Shown here in pieces: positions 7,848 through 16,139 of a stretch of 64,000 bases of DNA (position 1 is its first letter; each line of letters opens with the position of its first letter). The notes below the pieces were generated by a model. It was not told the DNA's origin. It searched no databases and worked only from the letters and a program-made list of their open reading frames with translations. The stretch comes from Thermogemmatispora aurantia (GTDB taxonomy: Bacteria; Chloroflexota; Ktedonobacteria; Ktedonobacterales; Ktedonobacteraceae). A program made the translations under genes and the position numbers. The stretch covers positions 62,001 to 126,000 of the forward strand of contig NZ_BKZV01000002.1 of NCBI RefSeq assembly GCF_008974285.1, read 5' to 3'.

Positions 7848-9908
7848 ATGGTTCGTACTCTTCCCAATCCCCTGAGCGCCGCTCTCAACAGCCTTACGCG
7901 CCGCCCAGTCCTGACTCTCAACGTCGCCGACCATGTCCTCCACTACGCTCCTTACCAGACCCCGGGGACCCCTGAGAGCTGGCATGACGCCTGTCTCGCC
8001 AGCGATGGCAGCATCGTGCGTGTCCATCTGGCGCGCTCCAGCTCTTTTCTTACCGGGACATTCCAGGTTCAACGCATCACTGATCCTGCTCAGGCCAGCC
8101 AGTGGGCTACCAGCGCCTGGGTGACGCTACCGGGCGCGGCTGGCGTTATGAATCAGGACGGCAGTTGCGCTGTTGCCAACTGTGGGGGGCTGCTGCGGGC
8201 TTTCGCTCAGCGTGGCAGTGGCGGCAACCAGCTCTGGGTCTGGACCTCAGCCAACAATGGCCTGAGTTGGAGCGGCCCGACAACTGTGCTTTCTCCACCG
8301 GGCAACGCTCTGATCAAAGGTATTGCCTGCGCTGGCACCAACGATGTCTTTTTTCTCTACGATGTCGTTGGTGGCGAAGCCCTGGGTTGCTCTTTTTTCA
8401 ACGGCACTGGCTGGTCCAGTCTGCAGAGCTGGTCGCTGCCACCGTTGGGAGCCGGTGGTGGACTGGCCAGCGCCTGCTCTGGCTCCCTCTACACGCTGAT
8501 TTACTCAGATAATTACTCGCTGAGCACCTGCACCTTCAACGCCGCTAATGGGCAGTGGAGTTCTGGCGTGGCGATCGCCCCGGCTACGACTACCGCTATT
8601 ATGCGCCTGGCTCCGCGCCTCTCCTTCGCGGATGGTCTCTACACTCTGAGCTGCGTCGAGGCCGACAGCGGCAACCTGACCGGCTCAGTCTACAGCTACC
8701 CACGACTGCGCCAGTCGCTGGACCTGGTCCACTGGTCAAATGGGACTATTCTGCACATGCTGTCCTGTACCTATGGGGCCGTCGTGTTGCCCGTCGCCAG
8801 TCCCGCCAGTGGAAACGCAGGTCCGCGCTCCTACGTCCTGACGATGCCAACGATCGCCAGCGCCCCCCTCTTCCAGAGCACTAACCCTCAGCAGTCTCTC
8901 GATCTCTCGCCCGCTGTGCTGGCCTATCGGCGCCTGGAGCGCCCAGGCCGTCCCGCTCGCTTAGAGGTGCTGCTGGACAACAGCGGTGGCAGCTATAACG
9001 CGCTGGTCAGCAGCGCTGGTAGCTACCGTCCACTCGGCCCGGGAGCCACGCTGACCCTGAGCGAAGGCTACTACGCAGGTACGCCGCCTTCTCCGACGCA
9101 GATCAAGACTGGCAGCTATGTCCTGAGTCAGCTCCACTTTCTGCGCTCTCCCCAGGAGCATCGCCTCTTGCTCGTCGCCAACGATCGCACGCGCCAGCTC
9201 GATCTGCTCGCCCGCTACCAGAACAGCTACAATGGCCAGACGCTGGCCTTTCTGATTAGCGAGGTCTGCGCCCGGGCTGGCCTCTTTACCATCGCTCTTC
9301 CCGCTACCGACCAGCTGAGCCAGACTATTCCCTCTTTTGTCATCCAGGCAGGCCAGCCTTACCGCGCGGCCCTCGACGAGCTGTGCAATACATACGGGCT
9401 GGTCTACTTCCTCGACCAGGATGAGGTCCTGCGCTTCCGCGAGCTGAGTAGCGGCGAGACCCCTGTCTGGTCCTACCAGCCCGAGATCGAGCTGCTCAGT
9501 ATCGGCAGTAGCGACGAGCGCGCCAACCATATCATCGTCAGTGGCAGGCCACCGGCCAGTGGTTCGCCTCAAGCTTTGACGACCGCCGAGGCCTACGACG
9601 ATCTCCATGTACAGCAGGTGGGCTGCGAGCGCCTGCGCTACCACATTGACCACAAGCTGACCACTACCAGCCAATGCGCTCAGAAGGCGGCCTTCTTGCT
9701 GGCTCAGGAGCAGCGCGCCGCCAGTCGCCACCGCATCACTGTGCCGCTGAATCCAGCGCTACAGCTCTTCGATGCAGTGACGCTGATCGATAGCCTGGCA
9801 CCTACGGGCAGCGGCCAGAATCTGACCTGTCGCATCAGCGGCCTGACGGTCCGCTACGCCGCTCAGCAGGGTCTGGCAGAGATGCAGCTTGAGCTGGAAG
9901 GTCTTTAG
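7848..9908 (+). CDS. Large beta-rich protein with phage tail/baseplate-like C-terminal half
   Basis: This 686-residue protein has no signal peptide. Residues about 30-340 are rich in Ser/Gly/Trp with sialidase-like blocks (NGLSWSGPTT, LDLVHWSNGT), suggesting a propeller. Residues about 360-680 resemble tail or baseplate hub proteins: a LEVLLDNSGGSYN strand, then an ARAGLF helix, FVIQAGQPYRAALDELC, YGLVYFLDQDEVLRF and a repeated strand pattern to the end. No capsid, terminase, lysis or integrase gene lies nearby, so it is an isolated or domesticated tail-like gene rather than a prophage. CAGGAG lies 9 nt before the ATG. The stop codon is 19 nt from the distal end of the CRISPR array. The family call is by eye and tentative. 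Confidence 0.5.
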   Translation: MVRTLPNPLSAALNSLTRRPVLTLNVADHVLHYAPYQTPGTPESWHDACLASDGSIVRVHLARSSSFLTGTFQVQRITDPAQASQWATSAWVTLPGAAGVMNQDGSCAVANCGGLLRAFAQRGSGGNQLWVWTSANNGLSWSGPTTVLSPPGNALIKGIACAGTNDVFFLYDVVGGEALGCSFFNGTGWSSLQSWSLPPLGAGGGLASACSGSLYTLIYSDNYSLSTCTFNAANGQWSSGVAIAPATTTAIMRLAPRLSFADGLYTLSCVEADSGNLTGSVYSYPRLRQSLDLVHWSNGTILHMLSCTYGAVVLPVASPASGNAGPRSYVLTMPTIASAPLFQSTNPQQSLDLSPAVLAYRRLERPGRPARLEVLLDNSGGSYNALVSSAGSYRPLGPGATLTLSEGYYAGTPPSPTQIKTGSYVLSQLHFLRSPQEHRLLLVANDRTRQLDLLARYQNSYNGQTLAFLISEVCARAGLFTIALPATDQLSQTIPSFVIQAGQPYRAALDELCNTYGLVYFLDQDEVLRFRELSSGETPVWSYQPEIELLSIGSSDERANHIIVSGRPPASGSPQALTTAEAYDDLHVQQVGCERLRYHIDHKLTTTSQCAQKAAFLLAQEQRAASRHRITVPLNPALQLFDAVTLIDSLAPTGSGQNLTCRISGLTVRYAAQQGLAEMQLELEGL

Positions 9909-9927
9909 CGTTTCAATTTTCAATCCC

Positions 9928-10864
9928 CTTTCAATCTCAGAGCGGGCTAAACAGGCATTCTGACTCGACCTGGCACAGGCGCCGACGCAGCTCCTCAAGT
10001 TTCAATCCCAGAGCGGGCTAAACAGGCATTCTGACCGGTGTCATCCGGCTGACAGAGACAGAACCACCACTTAGGTTTCAATCCCAGAGCGGGCTAAACA
10101 GGCATTCTGACGGCAAGGTGGGGGGGACGAGCCAATGTCTGGACAGAGGCGTTTCAATCCCAGAGCGGGCTAAACAGGCATTCTGACCATTCTTAGGATC
10201 AGCCCCTCTTTCATTCCAGGCAGGGTTTCAATCCCAGAGCGGGCTAAACAGGCATTCTGACCCGGTTTCCTCCATCCCTTTTCTTCTGGAAGAAGGAGTT
10301 TCCGTTTCAATCCCAGAGCGGGCTAAACAGGCATTCTGACCTGCCTGGTGCTCGCTCTCTCAGCGCTGGCTTTACGTCGAGTTTCAATCCCAGAGCGGGC
10401 TAAACAGGCATTCTGACGCAAGACCTGGCCTGGCCAGGAGGTGAACCCAGGTTTCAATCCCAGAGCGGGCTAAACAGGCATTCTGACTCGAGAGCAATCA
10501 CCTGAGTACCATGAGACGCTTCGAGTTTCAATCCCAGAGCGGGCTAAACAGGCATTCTGACTGACCAGGCTTTCTTGATGCAGTTGGACCCCTTGCCGTT
10601 TCAATCCCAGAGCGGGCTAAACAGGCATTCTGACCTTCATGTTGATGCTTTGGCGCCCGGCATTGTAACCGGTGGTTTCAATCCCAGAGCGGGCTAAACA
10701 GGCATTCTGACACCGACGCGCGAGGAGATTCGCGCGCGGATGGTAGGTTTCAATCCCAGAGCGGGCTAAACAGGCATTCTGACTCACGCCACACGAGAAA
10801 AAAGTGTGGCGTAGACTTCATATAAAGGTTTCAATCCCAGAGCGGGCTAAACAGGCATTCTGAC
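9928..10864 (-). CRISPR. CRISPR array, 13 repeats of 37 nt and 12 spacers of 33-44 nt, transcribed from the minus strand
   Basis: Repeats start at 9928, 9999, 10075, 10151, 10225, 10304, 10381, 10451, 10525, 10598, 10675, 10747 and 10828. On the plus strand each begins GTTTCAATCCC and ends GGCATTCTGAC. Twelve are identical; the one at 9928 has two substitutions (positions 1 and 10), as expected for the oldest, leader-distal end. Read on the minus strand the repeat ends ATTGAAAC, the usual 8-nt crRNA 5' tag of type I/III systems. Both facts place the leader on the right (10865 onward). A partial repeat start (GTTTCAAT) also lies at 9910-9917. No cas genes are in the window. Spacer 12, the newest, contains an 8-bp inverted repeat. 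Confidence 0.97.
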
Positions 10865-10876
10865 GGTACCCTTCCT

Positions 10877-10905
10877 AAAATAGCATTGCAGGCGGCCTCA
10901 GTCAA
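10877..10905 (-). promoter_or_regulatory. CRISPR leader promoter
   Basis: On the minus strand TTGACT and TATTTT are separated by exactly 17 nt. The predicted start is near 10870, about 5 nt before the first (leader-proximal) repeat. The orientation agrees with the degenerate end and the ATTGAAAC tag. Confidence 0.6.
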
Positions 10906-10922
10906 GCCTTTTCGAGCATCCC

Positions 10923-10959
10923 AAAAAAACGGTCATCAGTGACCGCTTTTATGCGGTCA
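10923..10959 (-). terminator. Intrinsic terminator with a competing antiterminator stem in the CRISPR leader
   Basis: Read on the minus strand there are three segments: A (TGACCGC), B (GCGGTCA) and C (TGACCG), followed by seven Ts. B with C forms a terminator hairpin with a 4-nt loop. A with B forms an alternative 7-bp hairpin with a 6-nt loop that would destroy it. It lies just upstream of the CRISPR promoter and would block read-through into the array. Conditional attenuation is an inference. Confidence 0.6.
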
Positions 10960-11000
10960 TGATGCCAGCCACTCTGGCCCTGGCACGGCCTGGGGAGCCA

Positions 11001-11044
11001 TTCGAGGATCGCTGCATGAAAACCCGGGCACTGCGATCCTCGAA
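11001..11044. other. Perfect 12-bp inverted repeat in the distal CRISPR leader
   Basis: TTCGAGGATCGC pairs with GCGATCCTCGAA across a 20-nt loop. No T-tract follows. It may be a regulator or integration-host site or a structured RNA; no function can be assigned. Confidence 0.45.
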
Positions 11045-11158
11045 GCGAACAGCGTGAGATGCATAGGAGGTATTTATATATTGATCTACTGTGAGAGTAC
11101 TATCGATGGCAAGAAGAAAGTATGAACCAGATCCGATACAGAAGTGAGTTCAGGAGCA

Positions 11159-11343
11159 TCAGGAGCTGTTCTTGAAAGTATTCGCGCGGCACTCCACAGC
11201 GTAGCAAGGGCGGTCGCTCCTGGCCTGCACAATCTGGTTGTAAAGTTCCTTGTTGCCGCGGTGCCGCAGAAAGAGCGGCTCACCCACGGTGGCCTCCAGC
11301 GCCGCCAGTTGCTGGGTCACCGCAGGCTGCATCAGCAAGAGGG
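11159..11343 (-). pseudogene. Decayed fragment resembling a LysR-type helix-turn-helix
   Basis: One minus-strand frame reads MQPAVTQQLAALEATVGEPL, which looks like the recognition helix of LysR regulators (QPAVSxQIxxLE). There is no intact start, the frame upstream is interrupted, and the following residues do not match the family before a stop at 11159. It is therefore a remnant at best. The surrounding 11045-11633 holds no intact gene; 11415-11490 is AT-rich. Confidence 0.35.
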
Positions 11344-11454
11344 CCTACGCCACCCCGAAGACAGCTCCGGCGCGGTAGATGGCAGCAAAGCAAAGCAGCG
11401 GTACCACTCCAGATTAATCATAAACTTATTTATATATATCATCAGAAAGACTAT

Positions 11455-11484
11455 TTGCTTTATAGCCGGGCCACGATATAGAAT
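11455..11484 (+). promoter_or_regulatory. Weak candidate promoter for the DJ-1/PfpI gene
   Basis: TTGCTT and TAGAAT are 18 nt apart in an AT-rich block, about 150 nt upstream of the GTG start. Matches are partial. Confidence 0.3.
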
Positions 11485-11633
11485 GTCAGCGGAGCGGCAC
11501 GCCAAAGCACCGAAGAGGAGACGCAGCGTTTCCAGCAAATGGGCGCCGCTCAATCGTGGTAAGATGCATCTCTCTCTGTGCAGAGCACAGCTTGCCTTAC
11601 TAGCCGAGACCCGAAGAAAGGAGTGAGTTCTCT

Positions 11634-12302
11634 GTGGCTCAACCGCGTCGTATTCTGATGGTAGTGACGGGTCACGATCGCATTGACGACGAGCACCGGA
11701 CCGGGATCTGGTTTGAGGAATTCGCGGTTCCCTATCAGGCTTTCAAAGAGCAAGGCTGGCAGATCACAGTCGCCAGCCCGCGCGGTGGCAGCGTGCCCGT
11801 TGACCCGCGCAGCGAACCCAAGGAGGAAGAGGCCCAGAAGTACGCCGAGGCCCGGGCCCAGCTGCAGAATACGCGGCCCCTGGCTGGGCTGAATGCCGCC
11901 GATTACGACGCCATCTTCCTGCCTGGCGGGCATGGCGTGATGTTCGATCTGGCCGAAGATACGACTCTGCACCGTCTGCTTGGCGACTTCGAGGGTCAGG
12001 GCAAGGTCATCGCCGCTGTCTGCCACGGTCCAGCGGGCCTGGTCGGGGCCCGGCGTGCTGATGGCCAGCCACTGGTGGCGGGTAAGACCATCACGGCCTT
12101 CACCGACGAGGAGGAGCGCGCCACCGGGCTGGATAAGTTTATGCCCTTCCTGCTGGAGACGCGCCTGCGCGAGTTGGGGGCCAATTTCGTGACCCGCCCC
12201 AATTGGTCCGACCACGTGGAGCGCGATGGGCTGCTGATCACGGGCCAGAACCCACAATCGAGCGCCAGCATCGCGCGTGCTGTGATCGAGGCCCTGAGCT
12301 AG
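11634..12302 (+). CDS. DJ-1/PfpI superfamily protein (type 1 glutamine amidotransferase-like, Hsp31/glyoxalase III group)
   Basis: This 222-residue protein has the nucleophile elbow AVCHGPAG with Cys130 followed by His131. An acidic residue candidate lies in TGIWFEEFAVPY near residue 27, and the FLPGGHGVMFDL loop is present. The PGGHG and AVCHGP motifs plus the long TGxWxEE segment point to the Hsp31-like branch. Those proteins are glutathione-independent glyoxalases/deglycases or holding chaperones that detoxify methylglyoxal. The GTG start has AAAGGAG 10 nt upstream. The gene stands alone, ending in a strong terminator. Confidence 0.87.
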   Translation: MAQPRRILMVVTGHDRIDDEHRTGIWFEEFAVPYQAFKEQGWQITVASPRGGSVPVDPRSEPKEEEAQKYAEARAQLQNTRPLAGLNAADYDAIFLPGGHGVMFDLAEDTTLHRLLGDFEGQGKVIAAVCHGPAGLVGARRADGQPLVAGKTITAFTDEEERATGLDKFMPFLLETRLRELGANFVTRPNWSDHVERDGLLITGQNPQSSASIARAVIEALS

Positions 12303-12327
12303 GCTATACCAGGCTACAGGACCCAGT

Positions 12328-12369
12328 GGGCGCCCGGCTCTTCATTCGAGCGAGTCGGGGCGCCCTTTT
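12328..12369 (+). terminator. Rho-independent terminator of the DJ-1/PfpI gene
   Basis: GGGCGCCCGGCTC pairs imperfectly with GAGTCGGGGCGCCC, followed by TTTTCTTC. Confidence 0.65.
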
Positions 12370-12396
12370 CTTCGTCGTCATTCTTCCTGATCTCGC

Positions 12397-12897
12397 TCAG
12401 GCTTTGCCTGCCCGTCGGCGGCGCTGCTCGGCCATCCTGCGCCGATGCTCCAGACGGCGACGACGGCGCTCCCGGCGCCGGGCCGCTTCCAGCTCTGGAT
12501 CGCTCTCCACCGTCTCCAACGCCTGACTGCCGCTCCTCGCCTGATCACCACCGGAGGCCACAGCAGCCTCTCCCACACCCTGGCGGGGTACCGCCCGTCC
12601 CCGCGTGGCCATACGCACCACCATCACGGCCAGGACCAGGGAGATGATGAGTAAGGCAAAAGAGGCCCCGAACAGATAGGGCGTTACCGAGGAGGGCAGC
12701 AGCGTCGTTCTGGCCAGAGCGCTGATGAAGAAGACCAGCGCCAGCAGCAGGTACTCGCTGCCCGTGAGAATATTGACCTGCTGCAGGGGGCGCATCCCTG
12801 GCTGGGCGCGTAAGCGGCGACGCCCAACCACCAGGTTATACCCCCCCAGAGCCACAAAGAAGAGGCCAAAGATGACAAGAATACGTGGATCATTCAT
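12397..12897 (-). CDS. Small membrane protein with Arg-rich C-terminus
   Basis: This 166-residue protein has about three hydrophobic helices: 7-24, 47-64 (YLLLALVFFISAL) and 77-95 (FALLIISLVLAVMVV). A cytoplasmic tail follows, with a run of Arg-Arg-x repeats at about 138-163 that may bind nucleic acid or phospholipid. I do not recognise the family. No strong ribosome binding site precedes the ATG at 12897. It follows another membrane protein on the same strand by 88 nt and may be cotranscribed with it. Confidence 0.7.
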   Translation of the reverse strand: MNDPRILVIFGLFFVALGGYNLVVGRRRLRAQPGMRPLQQVNILTGSEYLLLALVFFISALARTTLLPSSVTPYLFGASFALLIISLVLAVMVVRMATRGRAVPRQGVGEAAVASGGDQARSGSQALETVESDPELEAARRRERRRRRLEHRRRMAEQRRRRAGKA

Positions 12898-12985
12898 AAG
12901 TATACATACTCACTCATCACTCAATGAGAGTAAGAGTAATCGCTGCCTGGTCAATTGCGCAAGCCCGGTGGGGCGAAGACCAGCG

Positions 12986-14518
12986 TCACGACCGGCCTGT
13001 CCGGCTGGCATGTGCACGCTCATACTGCCAGCGCAAGGCCAGTGCCAGGAGCAGAGAGAGCAGCGGCCCCGTCACGAGATTCAGACTGAACGTGAGCGGA
13101 TCAAGAATGCGCAGCGTACGGAGTGGCAGCGCGATATCGGCATGGGGAATCTGCAACAGGCCCGCCAGACCTTGAAAGATCCAGAGATCAGGAGCCAGCA
13201 CCAGCGCCAGGCCCAGCAAGGCCGCCAAGAGCAGGTAGGATGGCCAGCCTGGCAGCGCCGGCTCTCCTCCAGAGGCAGCAGCCGTTCCAGTCGTCTCCTG
13301 ACCATAGGTGGTCAGGAGGAGCAAGGCCAGAGCGGCACCATTCAAGACCACTGGCTCCAGGGCCAGGACATCGAACATGGTCCCATTGCCGAGGAAGAGC
13401 GGGATGCGCCACAAGAGCGAGAAAATAATCAGGGCGGCGTCGGGCCGGCTCAGGTCGATATGAATAGGCACCTGCCAGGGCAAGAGCGCCGACAACAGGC
13501 GCAGCGTTGGGAAAGGACCGGGCGCAAACTGATAGAGGACAAACATGGCATCGTAGGCCGCTGCGAAGAGGTAGCCCACTACCGTCGGCAGGAGCGCCAG
13601 GAACAGAACGGCGATCGCATAGCTCAGCAACGGACGGCGAGTCGGCCTTGAATCCGCCATCGTCTCGCCAGCATCCGCAGCCTCCTCCGCTTCTCCCGCC
13701 TGCTCTCCCTCTGCTTCGTCCTCCCCATCCTGCCCGTCGACGATTCGAGCCGCTGCCTGAGCGGTCTCAGAGGAAGCGCTCATCGTTTCCCGGGCTGGCA
13801 CTTCTATTGCGCCCTCCTCAGTTCTGAGCGAAACCGCCAGCGCCGACTCCCCGGAACCTGCTCCTCCTTCTTCCTCTTCCGAGGTCTCTCCTTCTTCAGC
13901 CTGAGCAAAAACCTGGTCTTGCCTCACCTTCGCGGCAGCCTCCGAGCGGGCCGGTAGTGGCCGTAAGGGGCCGAAGGCCAAATGGCCGAGCGCGGCCCCG
14001 ACGACACTCAGCACCAGCGCAAAGAGGGCCACCAGGCCCCAGGTACTCAAAAAGGCCAGGCGCAGCTCGGCCTGAGCCAAGAGCGTCGACAGCACCGAGG
14101 GATAAGTCAGGGCGGCCCCCAGATGACACAGAGCCAGAATAGCGCCGGCTAGGGCCGCCTCCAGCAGGCCGGGACGCTGCAAGGTGCGCAGCTTACGAAT
14201 GGCCGTCACCAATAGGCCACAGCCGGGAGCAGCCAGCACCGCTACAGGCACCAGCGCCGTTGAGGGCTGGACATTCAAGCGGGCGATAATAGCGAAGAGC
14301 AGGCCCACTACGGTCACCACCTCCACCGCCAGCCAGTCGGGTCCACTTTTTGCCCGAGGCTGGCTCTTCCCTTCAACGGGAGCAGTTTCCGGCGTGGCCG
14401 TCGCAGCCGTCTCGCCTGCCTGTTGCTCCGCCGGCTCAGAAGCAGCAGGCTTCTCCTCAGCGCCTTCCTGGGCCTGGGGAGCGGCAGCAGTGCGCTCAGA
14501 ATGTTCGGATTCTTGCAT
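12986..14518 (-). CDS. Polytopic membrane protein with a long acidic insert
   Basis: This protein of about 510 residues has a Glu/Ala-rich N-terminus and about four helices (for example EVVTVVGLLFAIIARL and LLEAALAGAILALCHLGAAL). An acidic, probably disordered insert of roughly 110 residues (EEGETSEEEEGG, DGQDGEDEAEGE) comes next, then five or more further helices. The last, YLLLAALLGLALVLAPDLWIF, precedes a segment ending in LLSLLLALALRW. The family is unknown; the layout recalls Yip1-like integral membrane proteins, but without a diagnostic motif. The start at 14518 (MQESEHSER) is chosen over 14563 because GAGGAG lies 12 nt upstream. Confidence 0.68.
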   Translation of the reverse strand: MQESEHSERTAAAPQAQEGAEEKPAASEPAEQQAGETAATATPETAPVEGKSQPRAKSGPDWLAVEVVTVVGLLFAIIARLNVQPSTALVPVAVLAAPGCGLLVTAIRKLRTLQRPGLLEAALAGAILALCHLGAALTYPSVLSTLLAQAELRLAFLSTWGLVALFALVLSVVGAALGHLAFGPLRPLPARSEAAAKVRQDQVFAQAEEGETSEEEEGGAGSGESALAVSLRTEEGAIEVPARETMSASSETAQAAARIVDGQDGEDEAEGEQAGEAEEAADAGETMADSRPTRRPLLSYAIAVLFLALLPTVVGYLFAAAYDAMFVLYQFAPGPFPTLRLLSALLPWQVPIHIDLSRPDAALIIFSLLWRIPLFLGNGTMFDVLALEPVVLNGAALALLLLTTYGQETTGTAAASGGEPALPGWPSYLLLAALLGLALVLAPDLWIFQGLAGLLQIPHADIALPLRTLRILDPLTFSLNLVTGPLLSLLLALALRWQYERAHASRTGRS

Positions 14519-14757
14519 GCAGACGCTCAGCTCCTCATGGACAATCTGCCAGGATAGTAGCACATTGGGGGCAGGGCGACAAGGGTCAGACTACAAAGAA
14601 GCCAGTCAGTTGGTCAGGAGACGGTTACAGCAGTAACGCGAGAGGAGGATGAGGAGAAGCCGGCCAACCAGCCCACGAGCAGGTTTGCCGGACGGAACGA
14701 GCGAGCCAGCAGCGTGGCCAAAGAGGGCAGCCAGCGCGCCCTCCTGGCCAGCACCAC

Positions 14758-15603
14758 TCAGGGGTCTGCTCTCTCCGCCCCGGGGAACCAGATAACGGCG
14801 CTCACCATCTCACCGCCTGGGACCACCAGCTCATCGTTGTCAGGAACCAGCCAGTTTGCCAGGAAGCTGCGCAATTCGCGGCGCGTCGCCTCATCGTCAG
14901 GCAGAAGTTGCTGCTCAAGCATCTCCTCCACAGCATCATCAAGCGAGGAATAGCGCAGCGAGATCGGCGTCTTCACAATTTCCACATTGGCATAGATGCC
15001 CATCTCAAAGAGGACATCCAGCAAGTGGATATAGGCCGGAGAGCGGGCCCGCTCCGTGTTATGAAAATGGCGCCAGACGGGAGCCGTAAAGTCATCGAAG
15101 TGGGTAGCGCGCATGTAAATATAGCACGTTCTCCGGGCCGCAGCGCGCAGCTTTTCGACGAAGGGGACCACCTCGCGGATCGGATAGAGCACATGACTGC
15201 AGAGCACCAGATCGGCGCGCAGATCGGCAGGAGCCGCCTCCCAGGTCGACTGAATCGGCACGATGTTATTGACTCCGCGCTCCCCCGCCTCCTGACGCAG
15301 ATAGCTCAGCATAGTGGCATTGGGTTCGACCGCGTAGACCACCCGTACCAGCGGCGCCACAGCCAGAGCGAAGCGGCCCGTTCCGGCTCCCACGTCCAGG
15401 ACGCTCAGCGACGGCTCCAGCTCCTGGCGCACGCGCTGAAAAAATGGATCACTCGCAGCACGCTCGCGCGTGCTGCGATGGAAGAAGCGCGCGCGCCGGT
15501 CCCAATAACCGGCACTGGAGCGCCCCAGGCGGGCATAGATCGCTTCCATCTGCTGTGCGCGCGCATCATGAATAGCGTACCAACGCTCAATTGCGCTCTC
15601 CAT
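14758..15603 (-). CDS. Class I SAM-dependent methyltransferase
   Basis: This 281-residue protein has motif I VLDVGAGTGRF at about residues 70-80, an acidic residue at the end of beta 2 (YAVEPN) and LVLCSHVLYPI as motif III/IV. An N-terminal helical cap precedes the Rossmann fold. The substrate is unknown. AGAGGGGGG lies directly before the ATG. It is 68 nt downstream of coxG on the same strand and could be the last gene of the cox transcript, but nothing in the sequence ties it to CO metabolism. Confidence 0.85.
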   Translation of the reverse strand: MESAIERWYAIHDARAQQMEAIYARLGRSSAGYWDRRARFFHRSTRERAASDPFFQRVRQELEPSLSVLDVGAGTGRFALAVAPLVRVVYAVEPNATMLSYLRQEAGERGVNNIVPIQSTWEAAPADLRADLVLCSHVLYPIREVVPFVEKLRAAARRTCYIYMRATHFDDFTAPVWRHFHNTERARSPAYIHLLDVLFEMGIYANVEIVKTPISLRYSSLDDAVEEMLEQQLLPDDEATRRELRSFLANWLVPDNDELVVPGGEMVSAVIWFPGAERADP

Positions 15604-15671
15604 AGCCCCCCTCTCTGCTCAACTATCATCCCCAGCCAGAGCCAGGCGCGACCCTGGGGCGCGGGGCCTCC

Positions 15672-16130
15672 CTAGCTCTGCGAAGTCCCGCCTGGCTCCA
15701 GCTTTGCCTTCAAACAGGCAAAGAATTGGCCAGTCAGCTTCTCCGCGGTCCCTTGCAAGAGGCGCGCCCCCACGCTGGCGATCGTTCCACTGACAATCAC
15801 TTTGGCCTCCCAGTCCATGCGCGTCTGATTGCTATCGACCGCCGTCAGGTGCATATCGCCCGAGAGTTCCACGGCGCTCCCCGGCGCCTTCCCCCGCGCC
15901 TTCACCACCATGTGATCCGGCTCATGCATCTCGGGCCGCGTTACATCCAGCGTAAACCTGGCCTTCACGGCCCCAATGCCGACGCTGACCACGGCCTTCC
16001 AGTGCTCCTCTCCGAGCACTTCGAGACTCTGAAAGCCGGGAGCGCATTCAGCGACTTTGTTGACATCCAGCAGGAAGGCCCAGACCTTATCGATCGGGGC
16101 GGCGATGGTCTGCGAACCAGAGAAATCCAT
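15672..16130 (-). CDS. coxG: CoxG family protein (carbon monoxide dehydrogenase subunit G, SRPBCC fold)
   Basis: This 152-residue protein has the SRPBCC/START-like fold. It begins MDFSGSQTIAAPIDKVWAFL, with the conserved WxFLLDVNKVAECAPG segment and a C-terminal amphipathic helix (RLLQGTAEKLTGQFFACL). CoxG proteins are accessory factors of aerobic CO dehydrogenase and have been linked to membrane recruitment and quinone delivery. It follows the XdhC-YHS gene by 9 nt. Unlike some CoxG proteins it has no C-terminal transmembrane anchor. Confidence 0.9.
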   Translation of the reverse strand: MDFSGSQTIAAPIDKVWAFLLDVNKVAECAPGFQSLEVLGEEHWKAVVSVGIGAVKARFTLDVTRPEMHEPDHMVVKARGKAPGSAVELSGDMHLTAVDSNQTRMDWEAKVIVSGTIASVGARLLQGTAEKLTGQFFACLKAKLEPGGTSQS

Positions 16131-16139
16131 AGCGACCTG

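Noticed and set aside
10112-10150. Spacer 3 shares GCAAGGTGGGGGG with 6809-6822 downstream of folD, suggesting self-targeting.
   Set aside because: The match is 13 nt of G-rich low-complexity sequence and fails on both sides; chance is enough.
7848-10864. A prophage covering the tail-like gene and the array.
   Set aside because: No integrase, terminase, capsid or attachment repeats were found on either side.
11085-11150. Short plus-strand frame (MARRKYEPDPIQK) after AGGAGG near 11066.
   Set aside because: Only 13 codons, ATG poorly placed relative to the ribosome site, no recognisable product.
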